A stretch of 46,238 nucleotides of DNA from Gracilaria domingensis. Its lineage: Eukaryota; Rhodophyta; Florideophyceae; Gracilariales; Gracilariaceae. Below the pieces are notes generated by a model. That model searched no databases. It worked only from the letters and a program-made list of their open reading frames with translations, and was not told the origin of the DNA. How positions within the stretch are numbered: the first letter of the stretch is position 1; every line of letters starts with the position of its first letter. Of the stretch, positions 9,539-21,148 are shown piece after piece. A program made the translations under genes and the position numbers. The stretch covers positions 1 through 46,238 of the forward strand of contig VCMS01000374.1 of NCBI GenBank assembly GCA_022539475.1. The letters run 5' to 3'.

Positions 9539-12500
9539 ATGAGACAAGAACACGCAGCAAGCTTCTCTTTTATTTCTCTTTGCGCCCGACTACGTTCCGC
9601 AAGATTGAATCGCACAGAGCTGAAGTCAATTCTGGAAGATCACGTAGAGGACTTGCTTCGCGCCGTTAACATTCAACAACTCGGGAAAAATGCTGATCTT
9701 GACTACGTTCGATATCGCAAAGATGCAGCTGAGACTTTGGAAATTCCAAGGCCAACAGATGCGGGGCTTGATTTCATCCCGTCTATAGAAAAAGAGCTGT
9801 CATTGGGCCAGTATGATGCTGCCTTGCTGCCGCGCGATTATCTTGCCTATGCCGAAGTCGATGATGTCACCGATATTCTTGGCTATCGCACTGATTTGAA
9901 ATCTAGTACTGCGATTCAAGCTCTCGAGCAGTTCTGGAAGAAGCAGAAGAGAGCTGCATTTTCTGCCCTTACGACGATTCTTATCCTATCGCAAAAGGAG
10001 GAGGGTCATGTGTGCTGCGAGCAGTTCTCAGAATTTGTTTTGAACAACAAAGAAAACATTCAAAACATCATCATCGGAAGCGTTATCGCTGTGCTGGACG
10101 CCCAAAAGAATCAAAACGCGTCAACCGCACGTACCATCGAAGTCGTGGAGCATTGGTGGGTTCTAGAATCTTTATTTGCGTTTTCTGTCGTGGTGGGACT
10201 TGATCCGCAATCGAAGGAAAAAATACTTTCCAAGTTAACAGAGATCGTTCAAGCGCGAAAAGACCCGTTGAATCATTCTCCTTCGCTTTCGAACTCCATC
10301 ATCCATGGTCGGGAAGGCACAATTTTGTTTGCTGCAGCTCTTAATTGGTCGAATCATCTATCATCTGTAACATACCCAGAGGATCCAAGTGATAATACCA
10401 TGGTAGAAGACGAGGAGCATAAAATTGTTTTGTCCAAGAAAGCTCATGAGGACTTAGAAACGTTAAACAAGCAGTATAGCTCGCTCCATGTTTCTCCTTT
10501 CGCAGAAAACGCCCATCTCTGTTTTTCTTGGTCATCAAGGGTTCAGTTTTTTTCATCGTACGTAAGAAGAAAGAGCTCTTTAGGGGTACAGATGAACCCA
10601 AACGGCGTTACACATATGGCATATGGTCTAAGCGCAAATGTTTTCCCCACACTTCAGGATATCTCTAAAAGGAACATGGGCATCTGTCAATCTTTGGAGA
10701 GTTACGTGTTTAGATGTTATTGGGATGATATCGCAGCGTTTCGAACCATGTTTTCTCCGTCTAACTTTACATCCTCACAAGTTTTGGAGATTGTTGAATT
10801 GTCAGCTGCTGTTCTCACCCGGAGTGGAGAGAGCACATGTGTCACAGTGGCTCAAACGCTATGGCAGAGTACGGAGCTAGGGTTCGAGCTCAAAGGGATC
10901 AATGTGTTACTTCACCTCGCCTCTGGGATTTTTCCATTATCATATGCACCTCTTATCAAGTTGCTGTCAGTGCTTGTCAATGATAAGAAGAGTGCTGCTC
11001 ATGCATTTTTTTATCTTGAGAATTGTTTGGACACAGTGACTAAAGTGTCAGATGGTTATCGAAACAGACTCATTGTGATTGACGAAGAACCGAGCACATA
11101 TCGCAGTCTCCTGCAGAACAACGCGGCGGTGAAATCAATCGGGTCGCATCAACGTTTTCCATAGTTCAACCGGGTGAGGGTGATGTTGTTTTTGTTCAAT
11201 GTTCAGAGGATCTTCCGGCGCATAGGTATCGATCAGTTCCTCCCTGTGGCTCTCTTGGTATTGGAAGCATGGCCCATTCTATCGTAACTTTGTTATGTCC
11301 ATTCAATGGTCTTGATGCTGTGTTGTACATTATTGACATGCTTCGGAGAATATTAGTAGAAGATGATGTATGTTTGAGTTCAGATGAGACCGTAATCGAT
11401 GAGCTGGTTTCGTCGGGTTTGGTAAGTATGTTGCTTATTGATAGACTCTGTAGGAAGGCCTCACCAATGCTTCATGTTCACATAACAAGAGACCTACAGC
11501 TCACTAGCTTGATAGCCAAGATCTTCCGGGAACTTGCTGACCCTTCAGAAAGAGTACTGAACTCGTGGCTATCTAAAGTACGACACGAGGTGCTGCTCAC
11601 AGCCTCCGCATCATGCTTAGCATCAATCGCTATTGGATCGCGAGAATGTGCAGTGATTGCTTTGGAGCATCTCGAATCTACGGAAAGAGGCATGTACCTA
11701 CGTACGGCTATAGCAACACTTGGTGAGGGTGCATTCCCTGCGCTTGCAGCTATTTCTCTAGTTACTGACGCATGGTCGGCAACTGGATCTCCGTCAGAAC
11801 GCATAATGGACGTTTTGCAAACTGCGTCACAATCTCTGATTCAAAGAGCAGCATGGGAATTTCTTGAGCGTTTTCGAGCAAGCCAGAAGAAGATTCACGA
11901 TTTTCTTGCTTCAACCGCGCTTGCTTTATGGTTGACCACACCAACGTACGAATCCACACTGCGGCAAACAGCAGAACTTCACTGGCGTCTACCCGCATGC
12001 AGTTTGCAATTCTTTTCTTGCAGTCCGGATTTGTTGCTGAGGGAGTCAACGGTGTGCGCTGTTTTTGGAGAAGTTGTAAGCAGTTGTAACCAGCTGCTAC
12101 AAGCTCAAGATTTTGAAAGAGGCAGATACCTTTTTGTTCCCTGCATTGTGGGGAGGGCTTGCGGCCTGCGTTGAAGCACTTCAGTTGCGGAATGGATCAT
12201 TACAAGCTAAGAGAGATAAAACCTCGAAACTTGGAAGTTTCTTGGAAGATGATGCCCCTACCATACTAGAAAGGGTGCTATTGAGCCCTGAGGTAACCTA
12301 CGCGATGACCATGATTGCTTCTGGGAACGTTCGCATTCTGTCTTCTGCAGAGTTATACAAGAGATGGGAGTGATCTCAGTTCAAGCACCTGTTTAACACT
12401 ATCGACAGGGATTGGCTCCTGAGCTTAACTAGTGGTGCAGAAATCACAGATGATCAATACGTTTCCGGCTGGCCCTCGTGGATCCCGGACATGAGTGCGA

Positions 12501-12660
12501 GATGCCTTTCGCTACAGTTTTCTTGTCTAAGGCATATTCAGAGAAACGGGTCTACAATTCAAGTTCCATGGCCAAGTCGGCAAATATCGGCACTTGGTTT
12601 GTGGCGTGGTGGTAGAGATACTGTTTGTAGCGGGTTTGCTCGACGTATTCAAGAGGAAAG
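9539..12660 (+). pseudogene. NUP188: NUP188-like nucleoporin, N-terminal part, broken
   Basis: NUP188 is a large alpha-solenoid scaffold protein of the nuclear pore inner ring. The segment around 10890-11030 (ELKGINVLLHLASGIFP, then PLIKLLSVLVNDK) follows the order and spacing of the conserved family block that precedes the SH3-like insertion. After it comes PPCGSLGIG (about 11237), matching the P-x-GT-x-G start of that insertion. Earlier parts also follow the family pattern (EQFWKKQKRAAFSAL..., EHWWVLESLFAFSV). Breaks: a frameshift within 11100-11160, a second near 12110-12130, and an in-frame TGA at 12371-12373, after which the frame stays coding-like to about 12545 and then deteriorates. 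About 1,000 residues are recoverable versus roughly 1,700-1,800 in known homologues, so the C-terminal half is missing. Confidence 0.7.
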
Positions 12661-13102
12661 GTCCGTGGCCACGATTGAAATGTTAATGCAAGTTCTCTCC
12701 AGTAGACAACGTGCGGCTTCGAGGTCACTAATGGAATCCCGTAGGAGAGATGATTCCTTTGCGCAAACATCTCAAAGGAGGTGGCCGACGAGCGCACAAC
12801 GCTCTACAAAAGCCACGCACCATCCGCATATCGCAAGTGCTACTGCGTGAAGAAGTTCTTGACGCGGCGACGGCGTAGGAACGCTTATGAAGGTGTAGCG
12901 CAACGACGTATATCTTGTACAGGCACGAGCAACAAGACGGTTTCGCAACTAGAACATCATTTACAACTCTATCTTAGAAGCGTTCTTCATCATACCAATT
13001 CTCAATTGCACCGTAATCGCAAGTCGGAAACACATTAAATGCAAGTTATAACCCGAAATCTATGCCCCTCTCCTGAATCATGAAAATCATACCGATCTGC
13101 AC
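12661..13102. other. Possible eroded NUP188 3' part; no gene supported
   Basis: Several short ORFs of basic composition alternate between frames. They follow the NUP188-like remnant and might be its decayed continuation, but no stretch is recognisable. Confidence 0.3.
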
Positions 13103-13600
13103 CTACCATTCGATGAGAGGACAAACCAACGCGGCTAACTCTTCCTGTACTATACTGTACAAGACTCGTTTGAGTTTGACGCGGAATTTCTTCCTGACGG
13201 CCTTGCTGCGTCTCGCGTCCCACACGCAGACATTACTGTCGTACAATCCAGATGCACTGACTCTGCCGTCCGCGTGCATAGAAACGATAGTCACGAGCTT
13301 TTCCTGGCAGCACAGCGGTCTGCCAACGGCGCGCACCAGTATGTCGTAGCCGCAAGACAAGAACCGCCGCCCCTACTTGCTCAATGACACGCAAGGCACA
13401 AAGCAGCAGTGCCGGCGTAGCATCAAGGGTAACAGAGTGCCGCTGTCGTCGTCCTGTCTCCGAACTGCCTCGTCGAAAAAGGTCGTCGCGATCCGCTGCC
13501 TATCCCCAGTGGCGAACACGCTTAGCATCTTCGCGTCATGCGAGTTCTTGCAATAGTATGAATTTGCGCTTTCCTGGTTGTCATATCTTACATTCAAAAC
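13103..13600 (-). pseudogene. WD40-repeat protein fragment
   Basis: WD40 proteins form beta-propellers used as interaction scaffolds. On the reverse strand the frame reads a partial repeat (AKMLSVFATGD, RIATTFFDEAVR), then GRRFLSCGYDILVR, then a clear full unit with HADGRVSASGLYDSNVCVWDARR, which has the Asp-Gly turn, the Ser-Gly/Tyr-Asp strand and the terminal Trp-Asp. An in-frame TAG at 13373-13375 lies exactly at the turn between two blades. A TAG also precedes the first blade at about 13609, where it could be part of a 3' splice site. Only two to three blades are visible and no ATG start, so this is a partial, probably dead gene. The specific WD40 subfamily cannot be told. Confidence 0.6.
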
Positions 13601-14245
13601 TTTCCGTCCCTACACATGCAAAGTCTCTCTGACCCATCACCAGACTCACTCCAGTACGAAGCTCGTTTGCCCCCGCAAACAAAAGTCTTCACAGTGTCTC
13701 TATTGACATACCCCAACATCACGAGCGTTCGTCTTTAGACGCGCAAAAGAATCCAGTTTGGCGCAGCATACGTTGCTGGGCTAAACCAGTCTCTAAGCTT
13801 CATCTCAGCAATACAAAAACATTGTTTAGTCTTTGCATCTCAAAGAAGCACTCTATAAAGGTTTGATTTCAAAAGACCAAAGCTGCTGAATAGTCATCAT
13901 GACAAAGTAGTTTTGCAATGTAAATATGGGAAGGATTATAGAAGATGTCAGCTCCGTTCTGCGCTCCTTTCGTTGCGGCTGAGGAAAGTGACGGTGTGAT
14001 CAAGAAATGTGGTTTAGAGAGTGAAGTACATTCAAAAATCTGTGCACGTGGGAGAACTGCTTCTTTTCTGTGCGTTTCGGTCTTCATTGGTATTGGTGTA
14101 CCTTCGAATAGATCTAATTTGATCCTTTAGTTAACGGTTCTAGTTGTTTTCAGACAAGTGGCGGTTCTTTTCGGTGGCATGCGAAATTTTCATTTAGACA
14201 GATTCTTGGCTCGAGAAGAGGGATTCCTATTTTTCAAGAATTGGT
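13601..14245. other. Flank between WD40 fragment and transposon
   Basis: No supported gene. The 5' part may hold further decayed WD40 exons on the reverse strand. The last five bases (14241-14245, TTGGT) are the left copy of the transposon target duplication. Confidence 0.4.
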
Positions 14246-14445
14246 GGATATCCCCGTTATGCCAGGGTGAGGTTTTTTCCTCACCATTTATTTGGGTGAG
14301 AAGGGGGTGAAGAGGTCCCACGTCACCCACGGAGGGTGACGTGGTCCCACTGTGGGGTGATATCACCCTACGAAAGGATGAACTCACCAGGTGAACTCAC
14401 CAAACGGGACGACGGACTCACCTAGCGGGACTCCCGACTCACCCG
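14246..14445 (+). repeat. Left terminal inverted repeat
   Basis: It matches the reverse complement of 19243-19442 along its length with scattered mismatches. It contains about 11 GGTGA/TCACC motifs in both orientations, among them the perfect palindrome GGGTGATATCACCC and an 11-bp stem CCACGTCACCC / GGGTGACGTGG. These are candidates for multiple transposase binding sites. Confidence 0.9.
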
Positions 14446-14557
14446 CGCATTGCCCTGCTTACCTGTTAAGACATATGCCCAAGTAGATCGTTTCTGAACT
14501 CGTGATATGAGATCATGGTGATTTACACCCTGATCGACACAGCTCGTTCTCCGGCAG

Positions 14558-17500
14558 GTTGATACTTTTGAACCAAGTCCTGACAAAGCCAATGACTTTT
14601 ATCAGGAACCAAAAAAACAACCTGAAACAGACACACGTCCAACACAACCATCCGCAGCTAGTGATCCTCAACAAAATCTTTTAACGCTCTTTGAAGACTC
14701 AACACCTTCCTCAAGCCAAACAGCGTTTAAAAACCAAATAAAGACACAATTCTTCCCAAATTGACTCCCAAACAGTTTTTCCTAATATTAACCACAATCT
14801 TGAAGAAAGTACTTCAATATTCACCGCAGACATCTTAGAGATCATTGAAGACTCTGCGACAGCTATGGTTAGAAACACACAGGACCAAGAGGATTCCTTA
14901 TACATACCATCAAACATTTCAATACAAACGACCGATCACGGCAATATTGAACCCGAAGTAGAATTGATGCATGTTTCAGAATCTAAACTTCAAGATATAA
15001 AAGCAGAGAACATACAGTCGTGTGTTGGTAGTAGAATCAGTATTCAGAGAAACAATATAACTGACGCAAGGGAATCTATCATTTCAGACATTTAATCTTC
15101 TCTCTTTTACAACGAGGCAGATGAAATTATGAATACCAGTGAGGAAACAGAAGGTTCAAGTTCACAAAGAGGTGGTGCAAACAATGCAATTGTGAACAAT
15201 CGGAATACGGATGTTGTTGGCGGATTAGATGGGTGGACGTACTCATCGCCATTTCAATCCTTTCAAACTGATTTGGATGAAATCAACCACGTTTTGGCCA
15301 AACGTTTTCTGGCGAAATGCAATGAAGTTCTCGATAGAGTGACCTTGGATATACAGCAACGGCAAAAAGAACACGAAGTTTTTGCGAAGACTAATCTGAG
15401 TAGAATGGCTATTCTTGACATTTTTCTACCGGATCATATTCTGAGCAAACTTTCTGCTAGTATTAATCGGGTTCTTGGTTCTCAGGGAAGAAAACTAACT
15501 ACTTCTTTTGAATTTAAAGGCGTTCTTATCTTGCACGTTTTGGCAGCGTCTTATTCCTGTTCAGTGAGCACATTTACTGCGAAGGAAAACAGCAGTTTCT
15601 TCTTTGAAATGAATATAACGGGAGAGCGGTATTTGGAGATATGGTCTGCGCTTTCTTGTACTGTTCACAAAAGGCAGCCAGTCGAAACGTTTGCTGAGGG
15701 ATGGTTTAACTTCCCACAGGGAGCTAACGCTATGATCACCGAATTTGAAGATGAGCTTGCCGCTGTCAATCGGTTGTTTCTTGACATTCCAGGTTCAACT
15801 ATTTTTAGCCTTGACGATGACCACCAGCGCCTTCGATCGCGAGCTGTTGCTCAGCTTACAGCATTGTCACATGTGAACAATCCCAAAAAAGCTTTGGGGC
15901 CTGTGAACAATGCGCTTTACTCTGCGCTGAATCCGGTCTTTTTGGCAAGCCACTATTCCAGGCCAGTGAAAAGCATATTGATGTATGGGAGCGCCTTGTT
16001 CGGTTGCTGCAGGGCGTTCCAACGGCAGGCCCAATGCTTCCAAAGGTGGACGCAATATTTGCCTCCGATCGTGGGTACAACACGACTTCTACCATTGACT
16101 ATATCAATGACCGAATTGGGGCTACAGGACTAGGAACACATAGGCGAAGTGAAGACTACTCGTTTGTATGGGGTGTTGGAGCAATCCGTAAAAAGCACAA
16201 AGGACGAGTTATCAGCGAAAGTGGGTGTCGGGCTATTTACTATGCTACTAGGAAGCCTAAAACAACCTCTGGGAGATCCGTAGAAGCCGCGGTATATCGC
16301 GAAAGTTTCAGCAGTCGCATTGCAGCCATTTATCCTAACAATAGTCGACTGTTCTCCGCAACGAAGTTTACTTTGATTCCGAAGTTTAGACATGAGCGCC
16401 TGAGGACCGTGAATTTTTTCACATCGTCTTCGATAGATCTGTTTTTGACGATTTCCAGGCAAATGAAGCTGGAGAAACTACAGTATCTGCAGCAAGATTG
16501 ATGGTTGGCCAAATTTTATTGCGAGTTGACGAAATAACCCTACTACAATCTGAGGACCCAGGATGGTTCCTTTCACGTGCATTTCGGTTCACGTCAAGAA
16601 CGTCACAATCGTTTTTGAAAGCAATCGCAGACGGTTTGGTAGATAACATGGACACACTTTCACTTCTTGTAGCCGGCAAATCGATTAACAGATTGACATC
16701 TGTCACGTTCCCAAGCTCAATTGAGGAGACATTACAACGCTTGCTGTCAAAAATGGCTAGCGTTTGCCACGCTACGAAGATGATTACAACCACAGCGCCT
16801 AGCAATAATGAGAAAGAGCTCGCTCTGGCACAATTTATGACCGCTACAGCTGCATCTCTTCAGTCGATGACAGTAAGAGATATTCATTCGATGATGCTCA
16901 CAATTGGGCATCGCCAGTCGACATCGCAGCGCAAACCGCAGCTGATTGAACGAGTGCTTCACTTACAACAGCAGGTCAATGATGGAAGTATCAATCTCCC
17001 CGTTGCTTCTTCTCAAGAGCTGACTGAAGAAGAGCGACAAGCCCAGAAGACAAACACGTTTTTGCAGCGTCTTTATAGAGCCTCTTTGACCTCCTGGGTC
17101 ATGAAGCCTTTGATAAGTACGTCTGGAATGCGAGAGGGAAGTTTCAACGAAACCCAGGTACTGAAGGCGTTGCCTTCCTTTTTTGAGAGTAACAAAGTTA
17201 CGAATGGATCTTTCTTCAGCTCTAATAATGTGAACCTTGCTGACCAGAAGTACACTGTAGAGTTTATTCGCACAGTTGGATTATTATCATCACGAACAGA
17301 GAAGTTGATTGCTGATTCTCCGGACGCAATATTATGTTTCTCAGATTGCAATGGCCAAAATCATGTCTGCGTTGTCGAAGTGAAGACAATGACGTCGCTG
17401 TCTACAATTGAAGCAGCGCGTCAGAGACGGGCTTCGTTTACTTCTATTACTTTGTTGAATGATGTCGGACGGAACGAAATATCAACTCAGCAATTCCAAT

Positions 17501-18585
17501 CTCTGGTCCCTTCATCTGAATACCGGACGCAGTGTATTCATCACGCCGTTACCTCACAGCTGAAGTACGTTATGTATGTAGAATCAAAAGGAAGCAACTG
17601 TGGGATTGGTGAGATACTTTATGTTGTCATCATTGAATTTCATTCAAGCTTAACGTCTGCCTACAGCTACGTACTTGCTGCACTAGTTGCAGCTGGTTTC
17701 GAATGGATTGGGAAGAGTGCAGAGAATATACCGCGCGCATACGACACTTTACTGCAGCAGTCTCACGCTACAGACTTGCACTCTTACGCCTCTTATTACA
17801 GTCTGAGCGAAGCTTATCGGACTCTAGTGAGAACTACTGGAACGCTGCCGCTCGCTAAAATGATACGGCCTACTGCACTCGTCTACTGCAACTACTTAAA
17901 GGGTGGGGTGGATGAGTTCAGTCGTGCAATGACTGATCTTTGCTACACGAACACTGGTGAAAATCCAATCGTTAGTATCATTGGTAGGCTGATATGTGCC
18001 CAAGTTAATAATGCGGCCGTCGTCTATCGTCTCTCGCTGGCAAAAAGGAAAGGAAAACTACCGGATAACTATCAAGAACATGGTGGGAAAGAATATAGAG
18101 AAGTAAGGAAAGGCGTTTCTCAGTGCAAATCTTTTGCAGATTATGCAAGACGATTGGCAATGGAGTATGTTGATATATCTTCAGCGCGGTCACGATCCGC
18201 AACCTGTATAAGTAATAATAACAATCACGTGTCTGACGGCATTCCTGGAAGCACTGAAACAGTGGAAGAACCGCTTTACCGTCGAAACATTGTCGAAATG
18301 TACAATCGTCCTGAGGACAGGAAACGAAGACTCACGAGAAGGAGAGCACATATCAAAGTGAAAGGCAAAGACCTTTACTGTGCATTGTGCTCGTATAGTC
18401 ACACGATTTCGAAGAATGGGGTAAACGTTCGTAAGAAAGGAGGGGCCAGACAAAAGCAGTGGTGCTCTGTCTGTTGTCAAGCAATTTGTTCGGGATGCTG
18501 GGAGACATGGCACGAGAAGCAAGTATTGCAGAAGGCGAAAATATCTGATGAAGAACTTCAAAAGCTGCAAGATAAGATTGGATAG
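14558..18585 (+). pseudogene. Transposase: DDE-like core, SAP-like motif, YqaJ-like nuclease, Cys/His cluster
   Basis: The N-terminal part (14558-15130) is acidic, Gln/Ser/Asp-rich and broken (TGA at about 14763, TAA at 15093-15095). From 15129 the core has IFSLDDDHQRLRSRA and, in the next frame, FASDRGY with TGLGTHRRS, which resemble the first and second Asp motifs of piggyBac-type DDE transposases. The block QSEDPGWFLSRAF follows and may hold the third acidic residue. Then come TVRDIHSMML...LIERVLHLQ (SAP-like), MREGSFNE plus ADSPD and, about 18 residues on, VVEVK with a following RTQCIHHA (PD-(D/E)XK, YqaJ/lambda-exonuclease style), and a tail with CALC, WCSVC, CSGC and WH. Single-base frameshifts lie near 15961-15970 and 16390-16410. 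The second copy shows that all parts are one reading frame. Confidence 0.75.
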
Positions 18586-19242
18586 CTCACAATCGTTCTT
18601 CTCGTAACGATAGGACAGGAGGCTTATAGAAGAAGCTATCCTTGTTTGCATCGAAGCCGTCATTTCAGTGTATTAGACATCTGGCGTCAAAGCAATGAGC
18701 ATTAAAACATTACAGGCATATTTGCAGCTGGTCGGAGCAACAAATTGCGTGTTCCACAACACCTCTGTGCCTACGAGTCGTTGTTTCTGTTTGCACTCTC
18801 CCGAAACATTCCTACTTCAAATCAACGCCTTCACTTCCCAGCGATGTGCTCACCACCGCTCAGTGTCACACTCACATATAAAACAATTTAGAATGACGCA
18901 TCGCGCCTGCCTGTTCTGAAACGATCCCATCTCCAATCTTTTCCGTCCCCAAGTTCGCCGACGATGACACCCAGTTCATCGGTGACAGTTCGATAATGCC
19001 TTCCAGCAAAATTTGCCTATTCTCGTGACCGTTGTCCGCGCACTTCGAAACGGCCTGCTTCACCACCATGGAGCATCCTGCTTCCTGCTGCTGTTGCTTT
19101 TCAGATGTCAAGCGTCAGGTTGCTGTAAAGCGCGGTGCCATCGAAAAGAATGGTCGGATACGCTCGCGCATCAAGCTAAACATCCCACAAGCTTTATGCC
19201 TGATCTGTGAACGACGGTACGCGTGCACTCGTTCCTCCAGTC
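18586..19242. other. Transposon 3' non-coding region
   Basis: No supported gene between the transposase stop and the right TIR. Short ORFs on both strands are without domains. Likely 3' UTR and subterminal sequence. Confidence 0.45.
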
Positions 19243-19442
19243 CGGGTGAGTCGGCAATCCCGCTGGGTGAGTGCGTCGTCCCGTTTGGTGAGTTCATCGG
19301 GTGACTTCACCCTTTCGTAGGGTGATGTCACCCCACAGTGGGACCACGTCTCCCTCCGTGGGTGACGTGGGACCTCTTCACCCCCTCCTCACCCAAATAA
19401 GTGGTGAGGAAAAATCCTCACCTTGACATAACGGGGATATCT
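19243..19442 (-). repeat. Right terminal inverted repeat
   Basis: Reverse complement of the left TIR, from CGGGTGAGTCGG to the outer end GGGGATATCT. It keeps the same series of GGTGA/TCACC motifs, including the GGGTGA-TCACCC palindrome with one change. Confidence 0.9.
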
Positions 19443-19636
19443 TTGGTGAGAGAATGCAGTTCACTAGTAAAAGATCCATTGACTCTCATTTACCTTCTAC
19501 GTATAAGGCTTCTTTCTGCTACCCTATGTAATCGTCCAACGGCTGCCAAAACGGGTCTTTAACGTTTAACCGATGAAGTGTGACACTAAGTGCACCGATA
19601 ATGGGGGCAACATGGCATTTTATGGATGAAAAGTAG

Positions 19637-20033
19637 AAGCCGTGCTCCGTTCTTATTGCAACAGTGAATATTGGCAAACTGTCAAAAAGTGTTCAACAAC
19701 TTTGCGCTGTCTTGCACAAAATTGTCTCCACTAATTTGGTTATTGGCTCTGAAGATATAATTGTGTCAGAAGCAACAACAGACAATCAACCAGCAACACC
19801 GGCCGCTGTGGATATGTTTAAAAAGTATGTGAGTTCTGTTAGGTGTGATGTTCACACGCTTGCGTGAGTAGTAAATGATGTGCTTAAAAAGGGCAGATTA
19901 TGGCAAATGTTTATGGCCCATGTCAACAGAGTTACGTCTCTCCTCAATTATCACCCCAAGAAAAGCATCAAACTACGAGAATTACAAATTAAGGAACGTT
20001 TTATATCTGCATGGCGCGTGCGTAGTGAGCTCT
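19637..20033 (+). pseudogene. Unknown protein fragment with in-frame TGA
   Basis: The frame opens after a TAG at 19634 and runs to a TAA at 20031-20033, broken once by TGA at 19865-19867. The translation looks like genuine protein on both sides of the TGA (SVQQLCAVLHKIVSTNLV; then LWQMFMAHVNRVTSLLNY and a basic segment KSIKLRELQIKERF). I recognise no family. The upstream side borders the transposon, so it could be a remnant gene the transposon landed beside. Confidence 0.4.
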
Positions 20034-20359
20034 AAACGGAGACGGTGACGAAAGGCGAAGCGAGAGCCTCAGAGGGAGATGGGCTAGAAAGGCCTCTGTT
20101 TTCTTGATTGCTTTCTCTCAGCGTCCGCTAGGCAAGCGCTTGCGGACCCCCGTTTAATGGCGTTGCTCGCGTGCTCTCAGCTGCCCTTCGGTGAGATCAC
20201 CGGGAGCTCGCTGGAGGTCACGATCAGAATTCCAGCGGGGCGCTGTGCGCAGGCGGAGCTTTATGCCATGTTTACATTCCCCTCCTTCGGGAGGAATGGA
20301 GGAAGCTGATCCTGCGTTAAGGCCGTCACGAAGTTTGGCTTCCGTACAGTGCTGAGAAC
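20034..20359. other. Non-coding stretch with two stable hairpins, flanking the 5' LTR
   Basis: No gene supported. GTCCGC (20123-20128) pairs with GCGGAC (20142-20147) around the palindrome CAAGCGCTTG, and CCTCC-TTCG-GGAGG (20281-20294) is a UUCG-type hairpin. TTTCTCTCAG at about 20112-20121 resembles a 3' splice site. A short structured RNA or the end of a SINE is possible but unsupported. Confidence 0.3.
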
Positions 20360-21132
20360 TGTAGTGCAACGCCCTCGATTGAGGTATTTACTTGAGACTA
20401 TTCATAATTTCCCGCTACGCGGTGAGTGTGGGTCCGGGAATATATGACTGTAGACATCACTGAGATGGGAGTAGGACACGTGGGACACGGTGTGTGAGTC
20501 ATGGGAGGTTGGCCACTACACGTGGAGAATTGCCACAATTTGTGGAATGTTTATTTAATATTATTCATTAATTTTAGCGCGAGCAGTACTTAGCGCGCCG
20601 GCGTCGCCGCCGTCGCGCCCAGTAAAGTTCCCCAACCAGGGTGACCCTACTGACGGGTCTTGGCTCTAATCGTTCACGCCTTCGGCGGTGCTCGACTCCT
20701 AATCGGAGAGACCCCCCGTTGACACGGTTCGTTTATCCACCCTGCGTCCTCTAAAGGAACCCAACTGTGGGAGTGTTTTACCGCTGTTTGTCGCGTTCGC
20801 CCCTGTATAGGGAAAGCCCCGGCAGTACGCCGTTATCCTTCGTCACCTTGTCGCGAGGCCCCACCCCGTGGTGCTCTCGCTCTCCTTTTCCTTTTCCATT
20901 TCTTTCCTCCAACCCTCTTCCGAGGTATTGCACACCCACGTGTCGTGGTACTCCCTTCTTTGCTCCACCTTTCTATTTCAACTCTCATCGCCCCGTCGTG
21001 ACGGTTTGGCCCCGGTCTTACACCCGGCTCGTTGTGCCATTCCAGAGGGGCTCTGTTCGCTTCGCTACCCTCCGTAAAGGAAGATCCCAAACGTCTTCGT
21101 GGTGTCTTTTCCCGCTCACGGGTTGCACTACA
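20360..21132 (+). repeat. 5' LTR of element 1
   Basis: It begins TGTAGTGCAAC and ends GTTGCACTACA, an exact 11-bp inverted pair. A weak AT-rich, TATA-like stretch lies at about 20548-20577 and is followed by GC-rich sequence. ORFs inside (for example 20767-21168) are identical in both LTRs and carry no domain; I do not call them genes. Confidence 0.92.
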
Positions 21133-21135
21133 AAG

Positions 21136-21148
21136 TGGTCTCCCGACC
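21136..21148 (+). promoter_or_regulatory. Primer binding site, element 1
   Basis: TGGTCTCCCGACC starts three bases after the LTR end and begins with TGG, the complement of a tRNA CCA end. It is not the initiator-Met type (TGGTATCAGAGC or similar). Element 2 has nearly the same site. Confidence 0.7.

Larger units (their letters stand above)
14246..19442 (+). mobile_element. TIR DNA transposon, complete copy, 5.2 kb
   Basis: Two inverted copies of a 200-bp sequence bound the element: outer ends (G/A)GATATCCCCGTTATG at 14246 and, reversed, at 19442. TTGGT stands immediately outside both ends (14241-14245 and 19443-19447), giving a 5-bp target-site duplication (6 bp if the outermost TIR base is excluded). 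Between the TIRs lies one gene reading outward from left to right (14558-18585). The TTGGT duplication and GATATCCCC ends do not match the TTAA of piggyBac or the 8-bp duplication of hAT elements, and I do not assign a superfamily. The encoded protein has breaks, so this copy is probably not autonomous now. Confidence 0.85.

Noticed and set aside
14246..18585. piggyBac assignment of the TIR transposon
   Set aside because: The DRGY...GTHRRS block and the Cys-rich tail recall piggyBac, but the target duplication is TTGGT and not TTAA, the ends are GATATCCCC, and a nuclease domain is inserted. Left unassigned.
6743..19867. TGA read as tryptophan (altered genetic code)
   Set aside because: Several in-frame TGA codons sit in plausible Trp positions (6743, 7694, 12371, 19865), but TAA and TAG interruptions are equally common, Trp is coded by TGG throughout, and frameshifts accompany them. 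Gene decay or sequence error explains all.
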